Of a stretch of 64,000 nucleotides of DNA, positions 11,584 to 23,486 are shown in pieces. The notes beneath the pieces are model-generated. The model saw nothing but the letters and a program-made list of their open reading frames with translations. It searched no databases and was not told the DNA's origin. A program made the translations under genes and the position numbers. Numbering within the stretch: the stretch's first letter is position 1; each line of letters starts with the position of its first letter. The DNA is from Ustulina deusta (lineage: Eukaryota > Ascomycota > Sordariomycetes > Xylariales > Xylariaceae), in assembly GCA_023159155.1 (NCBI GenBank), contig JAJNNX010000032.1:124001-188000 (forward strand), written 5' to 3'.

Positions 11584-13455
11584 TCAAACGGCGCCAAAAT
11601 CCAGCACAACAGCCTGCGAGTCCGGGACGGCAACCTCGACAGCGCCGCCCCTGACCTCGACCTTCTCCCCCGTCGTGACATTCCCCAAGCGCACGGGCTT
11701 GCCCAGGTCCAGCTCGTAATTATAGCTCACGCCATCCCACGTGATGCCCGTGATGGCGTCGCTCCCGTTCGCGCGCAGCCTGCGCACGACGGCCGCGCGG
11801 CCCTCCTCGAACCCCTCGACGCCGAAGACATACGTGCGTTCCGCCCGCGGCGCCGGGTTCGGGGCGTCCAGGTCGCCGGTGCCGTTCAGGGTGTAGTTGT
11901 ACGCGCGCATGTTGACGACCATGATGCGCGTCAGCGCGTCGTCGACGTACGCGGCGTACGCGGAATCCTTGACGCCGACCTCCGTCTCCGTCTCCGTGGC
12001 GTTGGCATCGGCATCGGAGCCCCCCAGCTCGAGATGCGCGATGCGGACGGGTTCGATGCGCAGGTTCCCGAGGAACGCGGCGACCGCCACGTTGCCGTAG
12101 TACGGGGCCTTGGTCCCGGCCACGGTCAGATCCGTGGTCACGGGCTGCCAGCTCGCGTACCGGTAGTTGGTGCCCATGTGCATGTGCACGCGGCCGATGC
12201 CCGCGCTCGCGCAGTAGAGGTTGAAGTCGATCCCCCACAGCGCCGCGCCGAACGAGTTGGAGAGCCCCGGCTTGCCTTGGTTGTAGAGCGAGTTCGTCTC
12301 GCCCAGGATCTGCACCAGGCCGGGCGCCGCGGCGGCGGCGGCGGCGGAAATCTCGGCGAACTCGGCGACATGTGCGTCCACGCTCGACTTTGTCCGCGTG
12401 TGGTTCAGTAGCGTGCCCTGGAGCGTCACGCCGGGCGAGGTTGCACCCGAGATGTAGCTGGCGGGGCTATTAGTTGACGCACCTCGGGTGTAATGCTTAA
12501 GAAAATCGTGGTTTGGGGATTGTTGCGTTGGTTGGTGGAGACAGCGCCGGGGCCAAAAAAGACCACCAATCGACTGATGGATTGACTGACTGACTGACTC
12601 ACTTGTGGCTAGAGAAATATCGCACGGTCCCATCCGTGTCGAGACCATCGGCCCATGCGAGTGGCGCCTTGAGATGGTTGGCGATACCTGCGAACGACGG
12701 CGCAATATACCCGTACGTTTCATTGCTCAGCATGTCGGGACAGGTCTCGGCGAGGACGCCTTTGATGGCTCGGGTGGCGGCCAGCCACTCTGTCACGTAG
12801 TCGGATTCGTTGTAGCTGGACGGCCGCACGGGGCCCTGCGAGCTTGTTGCGAAGAGATCTGGCTCGTTGCCGTATTCCCACCAGTATAGCTTGTCCTTGC
12901 CCAGCGTTTTGCACGCGATTGCCGCCGTCTGGAGCAGCGTGGCCCACTGTCTGCTGTCGTGATTTCCGCCCATGTTAAAGCCATGGCTGAACTTGACGTT
13001 CGGCCACGTCAAGTATGACTCGAAATATGACGGCCCGATCTCAATCGTGGTCGGGTAGTCCGGTGATCGAGTCGCGTTGACAGTGCCGTTCAGCGCGATA
13101 GTCAGGTTTGGGTTGTAGATGGCGTAGTCCTGTGTGTTTCCACCAACCCGTATGTACGGTTTCGTCCCGGTAAGATAGCCTAAGTTGTCAAGCAAATTAT
13201 TTGAAAACTTATTCGGGTTTGAGACGTTTCCTGGTACGTCGTGAGCAGTGAGGAATATAGTAAGCAGAACATTATAGAACACGACTTACCTGCAAAGTCG
13301 GGGAATGATGCGAATTCAATAGAGAAACTCACGAATCCATCGAGCGGCTGGCCCAGGATAATATCAGCAGCAATTGATGGATACCGTGACGTATTCGATA
13401 CGATCTTTGCTGTCACCGGGCTGGACAGCGCTAGCAAGCCGAAAAGCGCCGCCAT
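11584..13455 (-). CDS. Secreted GH79 family beta-glucuronidase-like glycoside hydrolase
   Basis: Three exons on the minus strand: 13455-13290, 13230-12603 and 12457-11584, about 555 residues. Intron 1 (59 bp) has a GTAAGT donor; intron 2 (145 bp) has GTGAGT and contains a GACT microsatellite. The protein opens with a signal peptide (residues 1-16, ending PVTA). The (beta/alpha)8 core carries WWEYGNEPDLF, where Glu178 is the expected acid/base, and ILGETNSLYNQG, where Glu318 is the expected nucleophile. A C-terminal beta domain typical of GH79 follows. Several N-x-S/T sites fit secretion. GH79 members release glucuronic acid or 4-O-methyl-glucuronic acid from arabinogalactan-type glycans. The last exon is strikingly GC-rich, including an Ala run near residues 303-309. 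Start choice: the single ATG after a CAT-repeat leader, immediately followed by the signal peptide. Confidence 0.9.
12571..12601. repeat. GACT tetranucleotide microsatellite in a GH79 intron
   Basis: Imperfect TGAC/GACT units (TTGACTGACTGACTGACT) run up to the donor of intron 2 of the GH79 gene. The GTGAGT donor itself sits at the edge of the repeat, so length changes here could affect splicing. Confidence 0.7.
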
Positions 13456-16400
13456 GATGATGATGATGATGTATTCCGCCTATAGCAAGAATTTGCGCTG
13501 AGTCCACTAGCGCTTTGATCAGTTCGCCTTCCTCTTCCTGTGAGGCTATTGAGGGTCAAGGCATTAGGACAGGGACCAAAAACGACTGCCAGGAAGATGT
13601 CGTGAACATCATATAAGTGAAGACCTATTAACCAGTCAAAGCATACACTGGCTCCAATGCTCGCCTTGCGTACATGCATATCATTGGGCATGTAGAAGGC
13701 CCGATGAGCATGTGGCAGGTAGCTTGCATGCTTGCCCCCATCCCCTGATCATGGAGGCGGTAGTGGCTCCGAGGGGCGGGTTTTAGATAGAGTGGAATGG
13801 TAATGTGGTAATATGGTAACACTAGCTACCCTATCAGGGTAGCATCATGCACTCCCGGCCAAGATAGTCTTGACGGGAATACCTATAGTAGCACATGAAT
13901 GCGGGGGAAAGATGCCGGACGGGTCACCCGCATGCCGCGTTATGGATCTAATCTCTATGATATATCTAACTCCTGTCCATAATATCAAGAGTTATAGCGA
14001 AGACTTGAGCGGTAACTCGGGAGGCATCTGGTTGATACATTCATTAATCCAGGTCGGTCTAATACGCGTTACGATTTGTAGCTGAGTTCTGATAGTCGAT
14101 GAGTAGCCAAATAATAGTCTAGTATTGTTTCTTGACTATGACCTATAGTTGTAGTGCTCTAAGTATATAGAACTGTAATAAATGTGGGAATATCTCATCT
14201 AACATCGGTGTTTAGCCCAGCTTAAGACGGAATGAGTGTTATCTAATTTAAGAATGAATGAGTTGAGTCGGACGATGCGAATAGCTGCCACACCAAAGTC
14301 TCCACATAAGCAATTGCGATCCAGTGATGCGGGAGTAGTGGTTGGAGGTTGTTAACAGTGAGTTAACTCCGAAACTCCTTGACTGCACAGCCACAAACTG
14401 TCTTACTGTCTGTAAACTCCAATACATATTTTCCTTTTCTTCTGTCGAGCTTTTCGTATGAAGAATTGCCTTCTACGATAGCCCAAGAAACCATAACTTG
14501 CGCTGGGCAGTGAAATGCTTGTTTACAAGTTACCCTTGCAGAGGCGACAAGCAGCTTGCAATTCATACGTCTTCAGCGTTCTATAAAGCCGTGGCTAGGA
14601 ATTATAATACTAGGGTTGTAGTATGGTTTGAAAACATAGCGAATAGAGCTTGTTATATTGCGAGGTGGATAGTAACATAGAACCACCGTGAGGGGTAATA
14701 TATGAGCACTGTCCTTCGTACCTTCGCACAAGCGCTTTACTATACAGAGTTGAAAGCCCAGTTTAACTTTTTCTTAGTTAATGCAGTAATAGAGAAGCAA
14801 TTTATTCTGGCTTTTGATCTTTGCTTGGATTTACCACCTCTCGTACTATACAGTGATAGGGGGCTCTATAGAAGAAAACAAGCGTCCTGTACAATAGGCA
14901 GTGCGAGGTGAACTTGCCGCGGAAAGCGTATCAGAGAAATCCATTCCTTATGTGACATGTCAGAGTGACTAGTGAATAGGCCCCGGTGGTCGATCACCAC
15001 TTCGACCCTAGCCAAGGAGGTATACTAGCCAATATGTATCAAGGACTAGACTCATTCACTCAGTCAATCAGGGAATCTCTTGGTCAAAAGGAACGCAATA
15101 GAATTCCGTTTAAAAAAACCATCGCAGAACTAGCTGGTTACATGAAAAAGGAGAAGGTAGATTAGATGGTAGTTCGTAGCCCCCTTTTCAAGTACAAATC
15201 CTCCCCCCTTATTGGCTAGTCGCCACCTGGGTCTAGATAGGCCATCCCACAGGTAGAAGATAGTACATATAGGTATCCATAATCAAGGGTTGCGAGGCTA
15301 ATGTTTTTACTACTCGAGCGATGGCATCGCGAAATATTTCCTCGGTGAAGGCCATTTCTGATGCAGTGAGATGTCTCTTGCTTGTCAACCAAAGGGGCCC
15401 TTAATTGGGTGCTGGTGACTGTTTGACCGCTGAGGTCTCTAATTGTGATGTATCGGTGCTAGTGCCTCCTTGACGGGAACCGGTAATACCTCTTTGATGG
15501 GTGATGCCGCTAATTGTGATAGATGGGCGCTGATGCTTCCTTGATGGCTGCCGGTCCTTGTTTGATGGCCGTTTTCTCCAATCATGGTGTGAAGGTGCCA
15601 GTGCCTCTTTAATTGTTGCCTGTGCGACCTAGGTGGCTGATGCTTTTAATCGTGATGTGCAGGTGCTGCTGCCTCCTCGATGGCTGTCACGGAACAGAAC
15701 TGCAACACTGAACCACGACACTACTAGACCCAAAAGTAGAACGTAGTCAAGGCGGGGGTGCCTTGATGTCTGCAGTTGCTTATATGCTCACGGTTGGAAC
15801 CGTGACAATGGCCGATGTCTCTGCCGGTCGGTGCCTCGATGATGGCCGGTGCCTTGGGTGTGTGGGAGCCGCGCCTCGATGATGATGATAGTGTCACAAG
15901 GGCTTAAGTAGAGGGCTCTTGTCTGTATTGATAATAATCACTTATGGTGTCAAGGTCCGTTGCCCTCAATCTTTCTGGATGAGTAGACCTGAGTCTATAT
16001 ATTCGAATGCATTCGCTTCCGTTGCCTTCTTTCACCCGATTAAAGGTCTCAGAGTATTTTTGTCCATTTTCGTGTATTCTCATGGATGGGGCTAAAACGA
16101 ATTTACAAGAGAGTGTCATCATGACATCGTGCTTTGCTACCTTGCTTCCACTTTCATCCGCCGTCCTTCCTTAATAAACTAAACGGTAAAACCACTCATT
16201 CTTTTTAGGTAAGTTGTTGTAGCACCGTCTTTCCTTTGGCTAGGTACCTTGTGTTCTCCATTATCAGGGGAAAAGGTCGCAGAGTAAATAGACGGGCCAC
16301 CCCGCCTGGTAGAAACCAGTCCATATATGATCAAGTGTTATAAGGCACATATTCTTGCCACCTGGTCAATAATTAGTATGGCGAAATATCTCCACGGGGA

Positions 16401-16514
16401 AGCCAGACTCTGTTATTTGACCCGCTATCGAATCTTGAACTTAACATAACATGATACCAAGAAAAAGTAACTCGGGATACACTCGGGGGTCTTAATTCCG
16501 ACGTCAGGGTTTAT
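13456..16514. other. AT-rich intergenic region upstream of the GH79 gene
   Basis: The first several hundred bases should contain the GH79 promoter. No credible gene was found. Open frames are short and lack domains. A diverged minisatellite occupies about 15437-15700, and a GATGATGATG run lies near 15880. Confidence 0.5.
15437..15700. repeat. Diverged tandem repeat with a 68-71-bp unit
   Basis: The motif AATTGTGATG / AATCATGGTG / AATCGTGATG recurs at 15441, 15512, 15580 and 15648. Each time it is followed by GGTGC-x-AGTGCCTCCTT-like and TTGATGGCTGCCGGT-like segments, giving spacings of 71, 68 and 68 bases. Related GCCTCGATGATGG fragments continue to about 15890. The units differ at many positions, so the array is old. 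Confidence 0.65.
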
Positions 16515-16913
16515 CTAGTTATTTAGATAAAGCTGGGAGATCTCTTTTATATCCGAAAGCCTGTCGGCTTGTTGCAGTCAAGTCTCCGCCACGCCATAAT
16601 GATCCAGCAATTCTTTCCAGTCATCAGAACGCTTCGCCCAGGCTTATTGGGACGTGCAAGGTCCTGCATATGAATGTTCCAATTCCTTTGCATCGATCGA
16701 ATAGCCGCCCGTTTCACGAAAGAAGTGCTTGAAATACTTGCGAGCTTTTTTATTGTCTTGGACGTGTTCGTCCCATTTTCATGATGACACACTCAGCTGT
16801 AGTTGGACTTCTGGGTTTTTGCATGCCGCTACTAGCTTTTTCCAATCGTCCGTAAAGGCATCAGCGCAAGTAGATATTTGTTCGGAACGGTTCTCTGTTA
16901 GTTTCGACTCTAC
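16515..16913 (-). pseudogene. Decayed small gene with three in-frame stops
   Basis: A 133-codon frame is interrupted only by TGA (16781-16779), TAA (16646-16644) and TGA (16580-16578), then ends at TAG (16517-16515). The residues between the stops look like genuine protein: charged, helical, with two related blocks, FTDDWKKLVAACKN and RSDDWKELLDHYGV. All three stops can arise from CAA, CGA or TGG by C-to-T or G-to-A change, the pattern left by repeat-induced point mutation, although three events cannot prove that. The 5' end at 16913 follows CTTACAG, which could be a splice acceptor, so an upstream exon may exist. I do not recognise the family. A live gene would need recoding at three sites, which is unlikely. 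Confidence 0.5.
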
Positions 16914-17248
16914 CTGTAAGTACCAACATTGAACCTAGCCCATGTCCCTAAATATCTAGTCCTTGTAACACGTAACACCTCGCACTTTAATTAGGGTTCG
17001 GTCCCCTCCGATCACTAGTCGAAGCTTCACTACCACCTAAGATACCTCTCTCCGGATCACGCTACTAGGTGGAATGTGTATATCAGAGGTCTCAATTCCC
17101 CTAGATCCATACCAAAACCCTCGCTCCACATCACCACCCTTCTAACGCCAATCATTCCACGGACATATCACTTGAGTTCGCTATACCTACCCGACTCACC
17201 TATAATAGTCCACATACATTTCTCTATCTGTATCGCCAGTGGTTCAAC

Positions 17249-17845
17249 ATGAACACGCTCATATGCCTCGTCGAGCTGTCCTGCTGGGCCATCTGGTTTT
17301 GGATAGGACCCCCTTCCTCGGCAATCCCTCCAAAAGACGCCCGCTCTCCAAAGCTCGGTATGCTATCAAAACTCCATCGCGTCGCATTCCATTGGCGGAC
17401 CTTGTTCATCGCTGGCGTTATAGCACTTAGTTCGAACTTGGTCCTCTTTGCAACTTCCATCGGCAGACCTCGTCGATTACCCCCCGACTTGCAAAGTTGG
17501 AAGAACAAGCTTCTGTTCGCGTGGGCCGAGGCCATTGTCTACATGTGTTGGGAAAATATATTATGGACAGATAGGATTTGATGCAAAGCGAGACCCCAGC
17601 AGATTCTTCACCTTCACGGGGAGTTTGATCGACGTATTGCTTGGCTACCTAGCTATCGCGACGCTTGTAAGCCGGTGAGCGAGCCTTGATCTTTCTCGGC
17701 ACATCACCCACAAAACGGTCCCTTGGAGACAATTGGGCTTGTAGGAGGGTTCGCAGATTTTGGGATTTGGAAGCTGTTTGCCATGGTTACTAGGCAGTAT
17801 CGCATATGGATATTAGCTTGGCTGGAGCAGTCTGTTACAAGCTGA
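17249..17845 (+). CDS. Possible small multipass membrane protein, perhaps frameshifted
   Basis: A frame from ATG 17249 to a stop at 17579 encodes 110 residues with hydrophobic segments (CWAIWFWIG; AGVIALSSNLVLFAT; FAWAEAIVYMCW). The next frame continues immediately with plausible protein (IGFDAKRDPSRFFTFTG then LIDVLLGYLAIATL) up to a GTGAGC donor-like site at 17675. The original frame resumes with GLVGGFADFGIWKLFAMV and stops at 17843-17845. No single GT-AG splicing pattern that I tried joins all three parts in frame. Either a one-base frameshift exists near 17575 or splicing is unusual. The pyrimidine-rich sequence before the ATG resembles a fungal leader. Family unknown. Confidence 0.3.
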
Positions 17846-19259
17846 TGTGCAGCTGATGGGAAGTTCTCTACGGTATTCTTTCGAGTAGTCTGGATATTAA
17901 TACAATATATCAATCACAAATACATTAACCATTTTGCCTTTTGTGACATGAGCTGAATTACACTAAGCCTTCTATAAAGTTACCAGATCTTTAATCCCTG
18001 TTTGAGGCTTATAAACTTTTTCCTCTTAGACAGAAAAGAGCCGCATGTAAGCTAAAATTTTCAACGAATAAAAAGGGACCCTGGTCAGAATCGGACAGTT
18101 GAGCCGTTTCTTCGGCTCGATACGTTTCCTATAGCGAGGGTTACATTTTATGTTGTTAATGTCAGAACTATCGGCAATAATTCGAGATCGATATGGCCAT
18201 ATATTGTTTCGCGTTGTTTTGTCGCCACATGCAGCGCCACGCCTACTTCCCTCCACCGATAGATAACTACCTAGCTATTGCCGAGCTACCTCCTTTCATC
18301 TGCTCTAAGAAGATCTATCTCAACATATTAGTAGCATTAGGATCGCATTATTCTATAGAATAACAACCTTCAATTAATTAGATATAGCATGAGGTAACGG
18401 CTGCATTGGCGAAAAAAAAAAACCGAGAATTCAGGCCCATTGCTTTATTCCCTTAAATTAATTTTCTTAATTTTCTTTTTTTCAAGTTACGATGTATTTA
18501 AAAATCAACAAGCGCTCTGTTACGAAGTCTATAGGCCGTGGGTCACGTTAATATGGGTCGTAGGTGGTATGGGCGCTTCTATGTTCGGATGGCAGAAACT
18601 TCCAGTCCTCAAGGCTTCCATACCAAATCTTCAGCATTTGTATGCAATAAGTGGCCACCATTTAAAATGCACATCTAACCCGATAGAGACCTGGGGGGGG
18701 AAAAATCGAGCACTGGCCATGGAATGATAACCTGTCACACCAAGATAGATGAAATTTGATCACTGGGACGTCATACGGGCCGTCGAAGCACCCCCCATCT
18801 GCTCATTTTCAAGCTACACAGCATTACCCTCGGACTCACAACCAAACAACGATACCACTAATTATGACCTCGAGCTTAGTGATTAGTGACAGCGATCAAC
18901 ACTCTGCAGAGGCGCTCTGCGAAGCGCTACATCGTTCGGGCCAACCTTCCTAAATATTCAATCCGGAACGCTCTGCCGGATGTCAGACAAGACGATCTGG
19001 CCAGTCTGTGACATACCGAAGGCCACTGACAATTGCTTCAACAATGATCTTAAATTGTGGCTATTGATGTGTCGCATACCAACGTTATCAACTTGATATT
19101 GGGAGTTGACGAGGTTGTTTGAACTTCACTCTATTAGAAGTATCATGCGGTTCGTAGTTGAATAATCCAGGGCGAGATGTTAATCCCGTCGGCGCTATTT
19201 TCGTGGCAGGATTGCCTTTCCCATTCTCTTCTCATTTCTTAACTCGCTCGGATGTGGTC

Positions 19260-19390
19260 GTATGTCAGGTGCTGGTGTCGTAGGGGGCAGAAGTTACCCT
19301 TCGAGGGTGGATATTAGCAGAAGACTCAGAAATGAATAATATTGAGCCCTGACCACCTAGTAGCAACTTACCTGTGGCACATCTTACTAT
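19260..19390 (-). repeat. Dispersed repeat, copy A (inverted)
   Basis: Read on the minus strand this copy has the order ACAGGTA, then CTACTAGG, then AGGGCTCAATATTATT, then CATTTCTG. The copy at 20145-20345 has the same order on the plus strand. The shared core CAGGGCTCAATATTAT(T) is the clearest match. Confidence 0.6.
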
Positions 19391-20144
19391 AGAGTTTTAG
19401 CCCCCTGACATTGTATTGTCAAGCAACTGCAGGTAATAGTGCGCTTTCTAATTTTTTTTCTTTGGTTAGCTTTATGTTAGTTAGTTAGTTTATCTAGGTT
19501 TTCGCTGTTTAGCCTAGTCTTGCGTTCATATTTTCTCTGTGCGCGTAATTATCCTTGTGGGAGTGCATTGAGGTTACCACACCTAAGAACTATATATACG
19601 ATGGTTCCTGGGGCAAGTCGTGAACTGATTGTATAAGCTAGCCGAACTATAATTTACTACTAATTACGTCCCTGAGTTGGTACACTATTAAAGACTCCTG
19701 GTTAAAATAGAGGCCTAGGCAGTGAAGGGTAATATTGTGTAGCCTTTTGATTGCGGTTGTGTGTGGTTCTCTAAGATAGCTCCCAACTAGTTTCGTCTGT
19801 GATCAGGCTAGTGCAGCACGCATCCCTTTCCGCTCTTACACAGAGCCGTTTGGTTAGTATTAAGGGTTTTGTCATACACTTCGGTTTCATGAAATATGGT
19901 GGCATGAGTCATATCAGAGTAATAGTACATAAGAGTATTTGGATTCTCTTCGGGGACCCAATCTTGATTGCTCTGCCCTGTCTTTGAGAATGTTTAGAGG
20001 AGACACACGTACGACAATATTGCTCAGATCTCTGCCTTGCAACATGATGCTACGTCTAGTTTAAATATCACCCACCTCACCACAGCCTTGTTTAATCAGG
20101 GACCGGACTTCGCACGGCATTGCTTCTGTCAGAGGTAGATGTCC

Positions 20145-20345
20145 CAGAGTGAAGGTAGGTCACAGGTAGGTCACTAGTAGGTAGAAGTGTATGGGCAAGG
20201 GCTCAATATTATTGATTCCTGCCCTCCTTTTCCCCAGTATTTTGGGGGGTGAAGTGGGTCCTTTATATAGACGTATCCTGTAGTACAAGCCCATAGGGGT
20301 AGCTTCTATCTGCCTGTGGCCCGATGCCTGACAGCTTCAACTTTG
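20145..20345 (+). repeat. Dispersed repeat, copy B
   Basis: This copy has GAAGGTAGGTCACAGG, then CACTAGTAGGTAG, then GGGCTCAATATTATTG, then ATTCCTG, and later CCCATAGGGGTAGC and GATGCCTGACAGCTT. Copy C at 20425 has the counterpart of each block in the same order. Confidence 0.65.
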
Positions 20346-20424
20346 GCGGAACTTCAATGCAATGATTAATCAGTATCTATAAAACATAGGCATTTACCAA
20401 AATTTTATCAGACAGCTTCTTCTA

Positions 20425-20615
20425 GAATGAAGGTAGGTCACTAATAGGTCGCCAGTAGGTAGCTATTAGATTGGATGACACAGATCAGGGCTCAACAAAT
20501 AGTATTGATTCCTGAACCATTACCGTTGGGTTGGGAGGGTTTAGGCCCTTACTTGACGAAAATGTGTAATAAACCACCCCATAGGACACTAATTACTTTC
20601 GGCTACTGTATCATC
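20425..20615 (+). repeat. Dispersed repeat, copy C
   Basis: This copy has GAAGGTAGGTCACTAATAGG, then CCAGTAGGTAG, then CAGGGCTCAAC, then GTATTGATTCCTGA, then CCCCATAGG and ATCTGACATC. It is a direct copy of B about 280 bases downstream, with many substitutions. Confidence 0.65.
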
Positions 20616-21516
20616 TGACATCTTTTTCAAAATGAACAAATTCTAGCCTATCTCATGATCACGAGGACTTGGTGCAGCACGAAATTTAGGATCCAAGACA
20701 TTGCCTACACTTGGGACTATGAGTCTGAAATTTCACATGGGTGTGGAGAAAAAGCGAATGCATACCTAGAGACACTGAAGATGATTCGAGATCAACCTCC
20801 TCCGTCCCGGATCCGAAGATCCAAGACTACGGTAAAAACGATTAGATGTCTTAGTCATCAGAGAGGTTTGATGCAGGCTAGGCACGCGGACCCAACCCCG
20901 GCCACCTACATCATGGATCCATCCATCTGCGTCACTCAGTTGATTACTTAAGTAGCTACCAGTATATCAAAGAAGTGCCAAAACTAGCACTATGTAATAA
21001 TAAAAAGTCGGCAACAAGGATGTTCTAAATTAAAAATTAAAGGGATCAAAAATGTATGAAAACGGTATTAATTAAGTATATAATTAATTCTTAGCCCTAT
21101 TGGTCTGCAAATATCTTTTCATCCCGAGTAGGTAGCATAGGGTGGCTTAACCCCAAGGAAGTAAGACCCAATGAAATCCTAGTATTTTTGGGAGGTTAGT
21201 GGATCCCTAGCACATGTGAGTCGGCTACACATACCTAACTTGTAGATAGATTGGGGTCGACCGTCCCAACCCAGAGCCGATCTGTGCCGATGTCGTCAAT
21301 ACATGTACACGTATATAGAGTTTCGGGACTGAATTTAAACATCGTTAGGGACGTTACTGCCTCTCAAGTACAAGCTTGTCTGAGCTCCAGGGACACCTAA
21401 CTAGACCAATTGAATCATTCTGACTGTATTCTGGATCCCACATTATCCTCCTTCGTCTTCCCGGGTTCTCCTTTCATGATATATAGCACGCACGCGTGCC
21501 GCCGCAATTGCGCATC

Positions 21517-23191
21517 ATGGCATTGATGCACTCTCTCCAGAAGAGTGCTGCATCTTCCGCACGACTCGCTATTAGATCACGGTTTCAGAGAACTAGTCTT
21601 CCGTTAGTAGTATCGAGATTAGCTTCTACCACGTTTCCAAAGGTGAGTCTTTCCCGGCCCCAAGAGCCTCGCATTGATATCGGAGGGGAGTTGACCAGGC
21701 AACTTGACAATTCAGCTCAATGACCCGTCGTTATTCAAGACGGATGTCTGCTACGTAAATGGCGAATGGGTAAAAGCCGCCTCGGGCAAGACTTTTGAAG
21801 TCTATGACCCCGCGACAGGAAAGCTCGTTGGAACGTGCCCCGAGTTCGACGCCAACGACACTGACAAGGCTATCGCAGCGGCCGGTGAGGCATTCAAGTC
21901 CTTCCGCGCGAAGACTGGTCGGGAGCGGTCCAGGCTGTTGCGCAGATGGTACGAGCTAGTAATGGAGAATTCGGGGGACTTGGCAAAACTAATCACGTTG
22001 GAGAACGGCAAACCTTTCGCGGACGCAAAGGGAGAGGTCAATTATGCCGCGCAGTTCCTCGAGTGGTTCAGCGAAGAGGCTCCGCGAATATACGGCGATA
22101 CGATACCATCCAGCGTGCCCGGCAATAGAGTAGTGACACTGAAGCAACCTGTTGGTGTTTGTGGGCTAATTACGCCATGGAACTTTCCCGCCGCCATGAT
22201 CACGCGTAAGATTGGCCCTGCCCTTGCTGCGGGTTGCACGACAGTGTGCAAGGCGCCAGGCGAGACACCGTTCACAGCACTAGCATTGGCGGAACTTGCG
22301 CACCGAGCTGGGGTACCAAAGGGTGTCGTGAATGTCGTGACCACCCTGAAGAACACGCCCGAGGTCGGTAAGACTATGACAACGCACCCTACGATCCAAA
22401 AAGTCTCGTTTACGGGCTCTACGGGAGTGGGGAAACTCTTGATGGAGCAGGCTTCATCGAGCCTGAAAGTCTTGTCTATGGAGCTCGGCGGAAACGCACC
22501 ATTCATTGTATTTGACGATGCCGACGTCGATGCCGCGGTTGCCGGTGCCGTCGCGTCCAAGTTCCGTTCGTCAGGACAGACATGCGTTTGTGCAAACCGC
22601 ATCTACGTCCAGAAAGGCATCTACGATGAGTTCGCTCAGAAATTCGCCGAGACGGTCAAGGGCTTCAAGGTGGGCCATGGTTTCGACGAGGGCGTTACCC
22701 ACGGCCCCCTAATACACGATCGGGCCGTAGCTAAGGTCGAGGTCCACGTGGGGGATGCCAAGAAGAAAGGCGGAAAGGTGGTCGTGGGCGGCCAGAAGCT
22801 CCCGGATCTGGGATCCAATTTCTACCAACCTACGGTGATCACGGGCATGACGAGAGACATGGCCATCGCGTCTGAAGAGACATTTGGCCCCGTTGCCGGT
22901 CTCTTCTCCTTTGAGACGGAGCAGGAAGTTGTGGACCTGGCGAACGCTGCAGAGGTGGGCCTGGCCGGCTACTTCTTCTCGAGAAACCTGGAGAGGATAA
23001 ACAGGGTGGCAGAAGCATTAGAGGTTGGCATGATAGGCGTCAACACGGGTCTTATTTCCGACGCCGCCTCGCCATTTGGAGGTGTCAAGCAGTCTGGATT
23101 TGGCAGAGAAGGCTCCAGGTACGGCATCGAGGAGTACCAGCATATTAAGACCATCACATATGGCGGCATGGGCAAAACATTGCAGAGCTGA
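21517..23191 (+). CDS. UGA2: Mitochondrial succinate-semialdehyde dehydrogenase (ALDH family)
   Basis: Two exons, 21517-21642 and 21716-23191, joined in phase 0 through a 73-bp intron with GTGAGT donor and TTCAG acceptor; 533 residues. Exon 1 encodes an Arg/Ser/Ala-rich, acid-poor presequence typical of mitochondrial import. The ALDH core shows PWNFPAAMI (oxyanion Asn at ~198), the cofactor loop FTGSTGVGK, the catalytic Glu in MELGGNAPF (~298) and the catalytic Cys in GQTCVCANR (~332). These match the GabD/SSADH branch, which oxidises succinate semialdehyde to succinate in the GABA shunt. The assignment to SSADH within ALDH rests on overall similarity; a related semialdehyde substrate is possible. 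The gene symbol is that of the yeast counterpart. Confidence 0.9.
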
Positions 23192-23486
23192 AAACGTGGT
23201 CGGGTATTAAGGGAGCAAGGACACGTAGAGATGAATCGATATCGCATCTAATAGTCAGACTGTAATGGAATTTGTTAAAATCTGATTTTCTCGTCGTTGT
23301 TATTAAGTATATTTGGCACACGATTTTACCTACCGGAGTTGGGTTGGGCGGAAACCCCCATTTAGGTATACGGGCCACTCGCTTTAGTGCATACCCTCAA
23401 ATTTCACTTTGATCGCTTATCCTCGAAATTTCGGCCGCGGGACCTCAAATCGCATCCAATATCACAAACCACATCCATTGAGCCCG

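Larger units (their letters stand above)
17846..21516. other. AT-rich, gene-poor interval with a dispersed repeat
   Basis: No gene could be supported. The interval holds an A-run near 18411, three copies of a diverged repeat (about 19260-19390 inverted; 20145-20345 and 20425-20615 direct), and at the right end the promoter of the aldehyde dehydrogenase gene. One 98-codon frame at 20655-20951 shows no recognisable domain and is left uncalled. Confidence 0.5.

Noticed and set aside
11720..12411. Long open frames on both strands overlapping the GH79 last exon
   Set aside because: They are shadows of a very GC-rich exon; their Arg/Ala-rich translations have no domain, while the GH79 frame has catalytic motifs.
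18440..18953. Two short plus-strand frames
   Set aside because: No domain, no leader features and low-complexity AT-rich context.
20655..20951. A 98-codon plus-strand frame
   Set aside because: No recognisable motif and no supporting splice or neighbour evidence.
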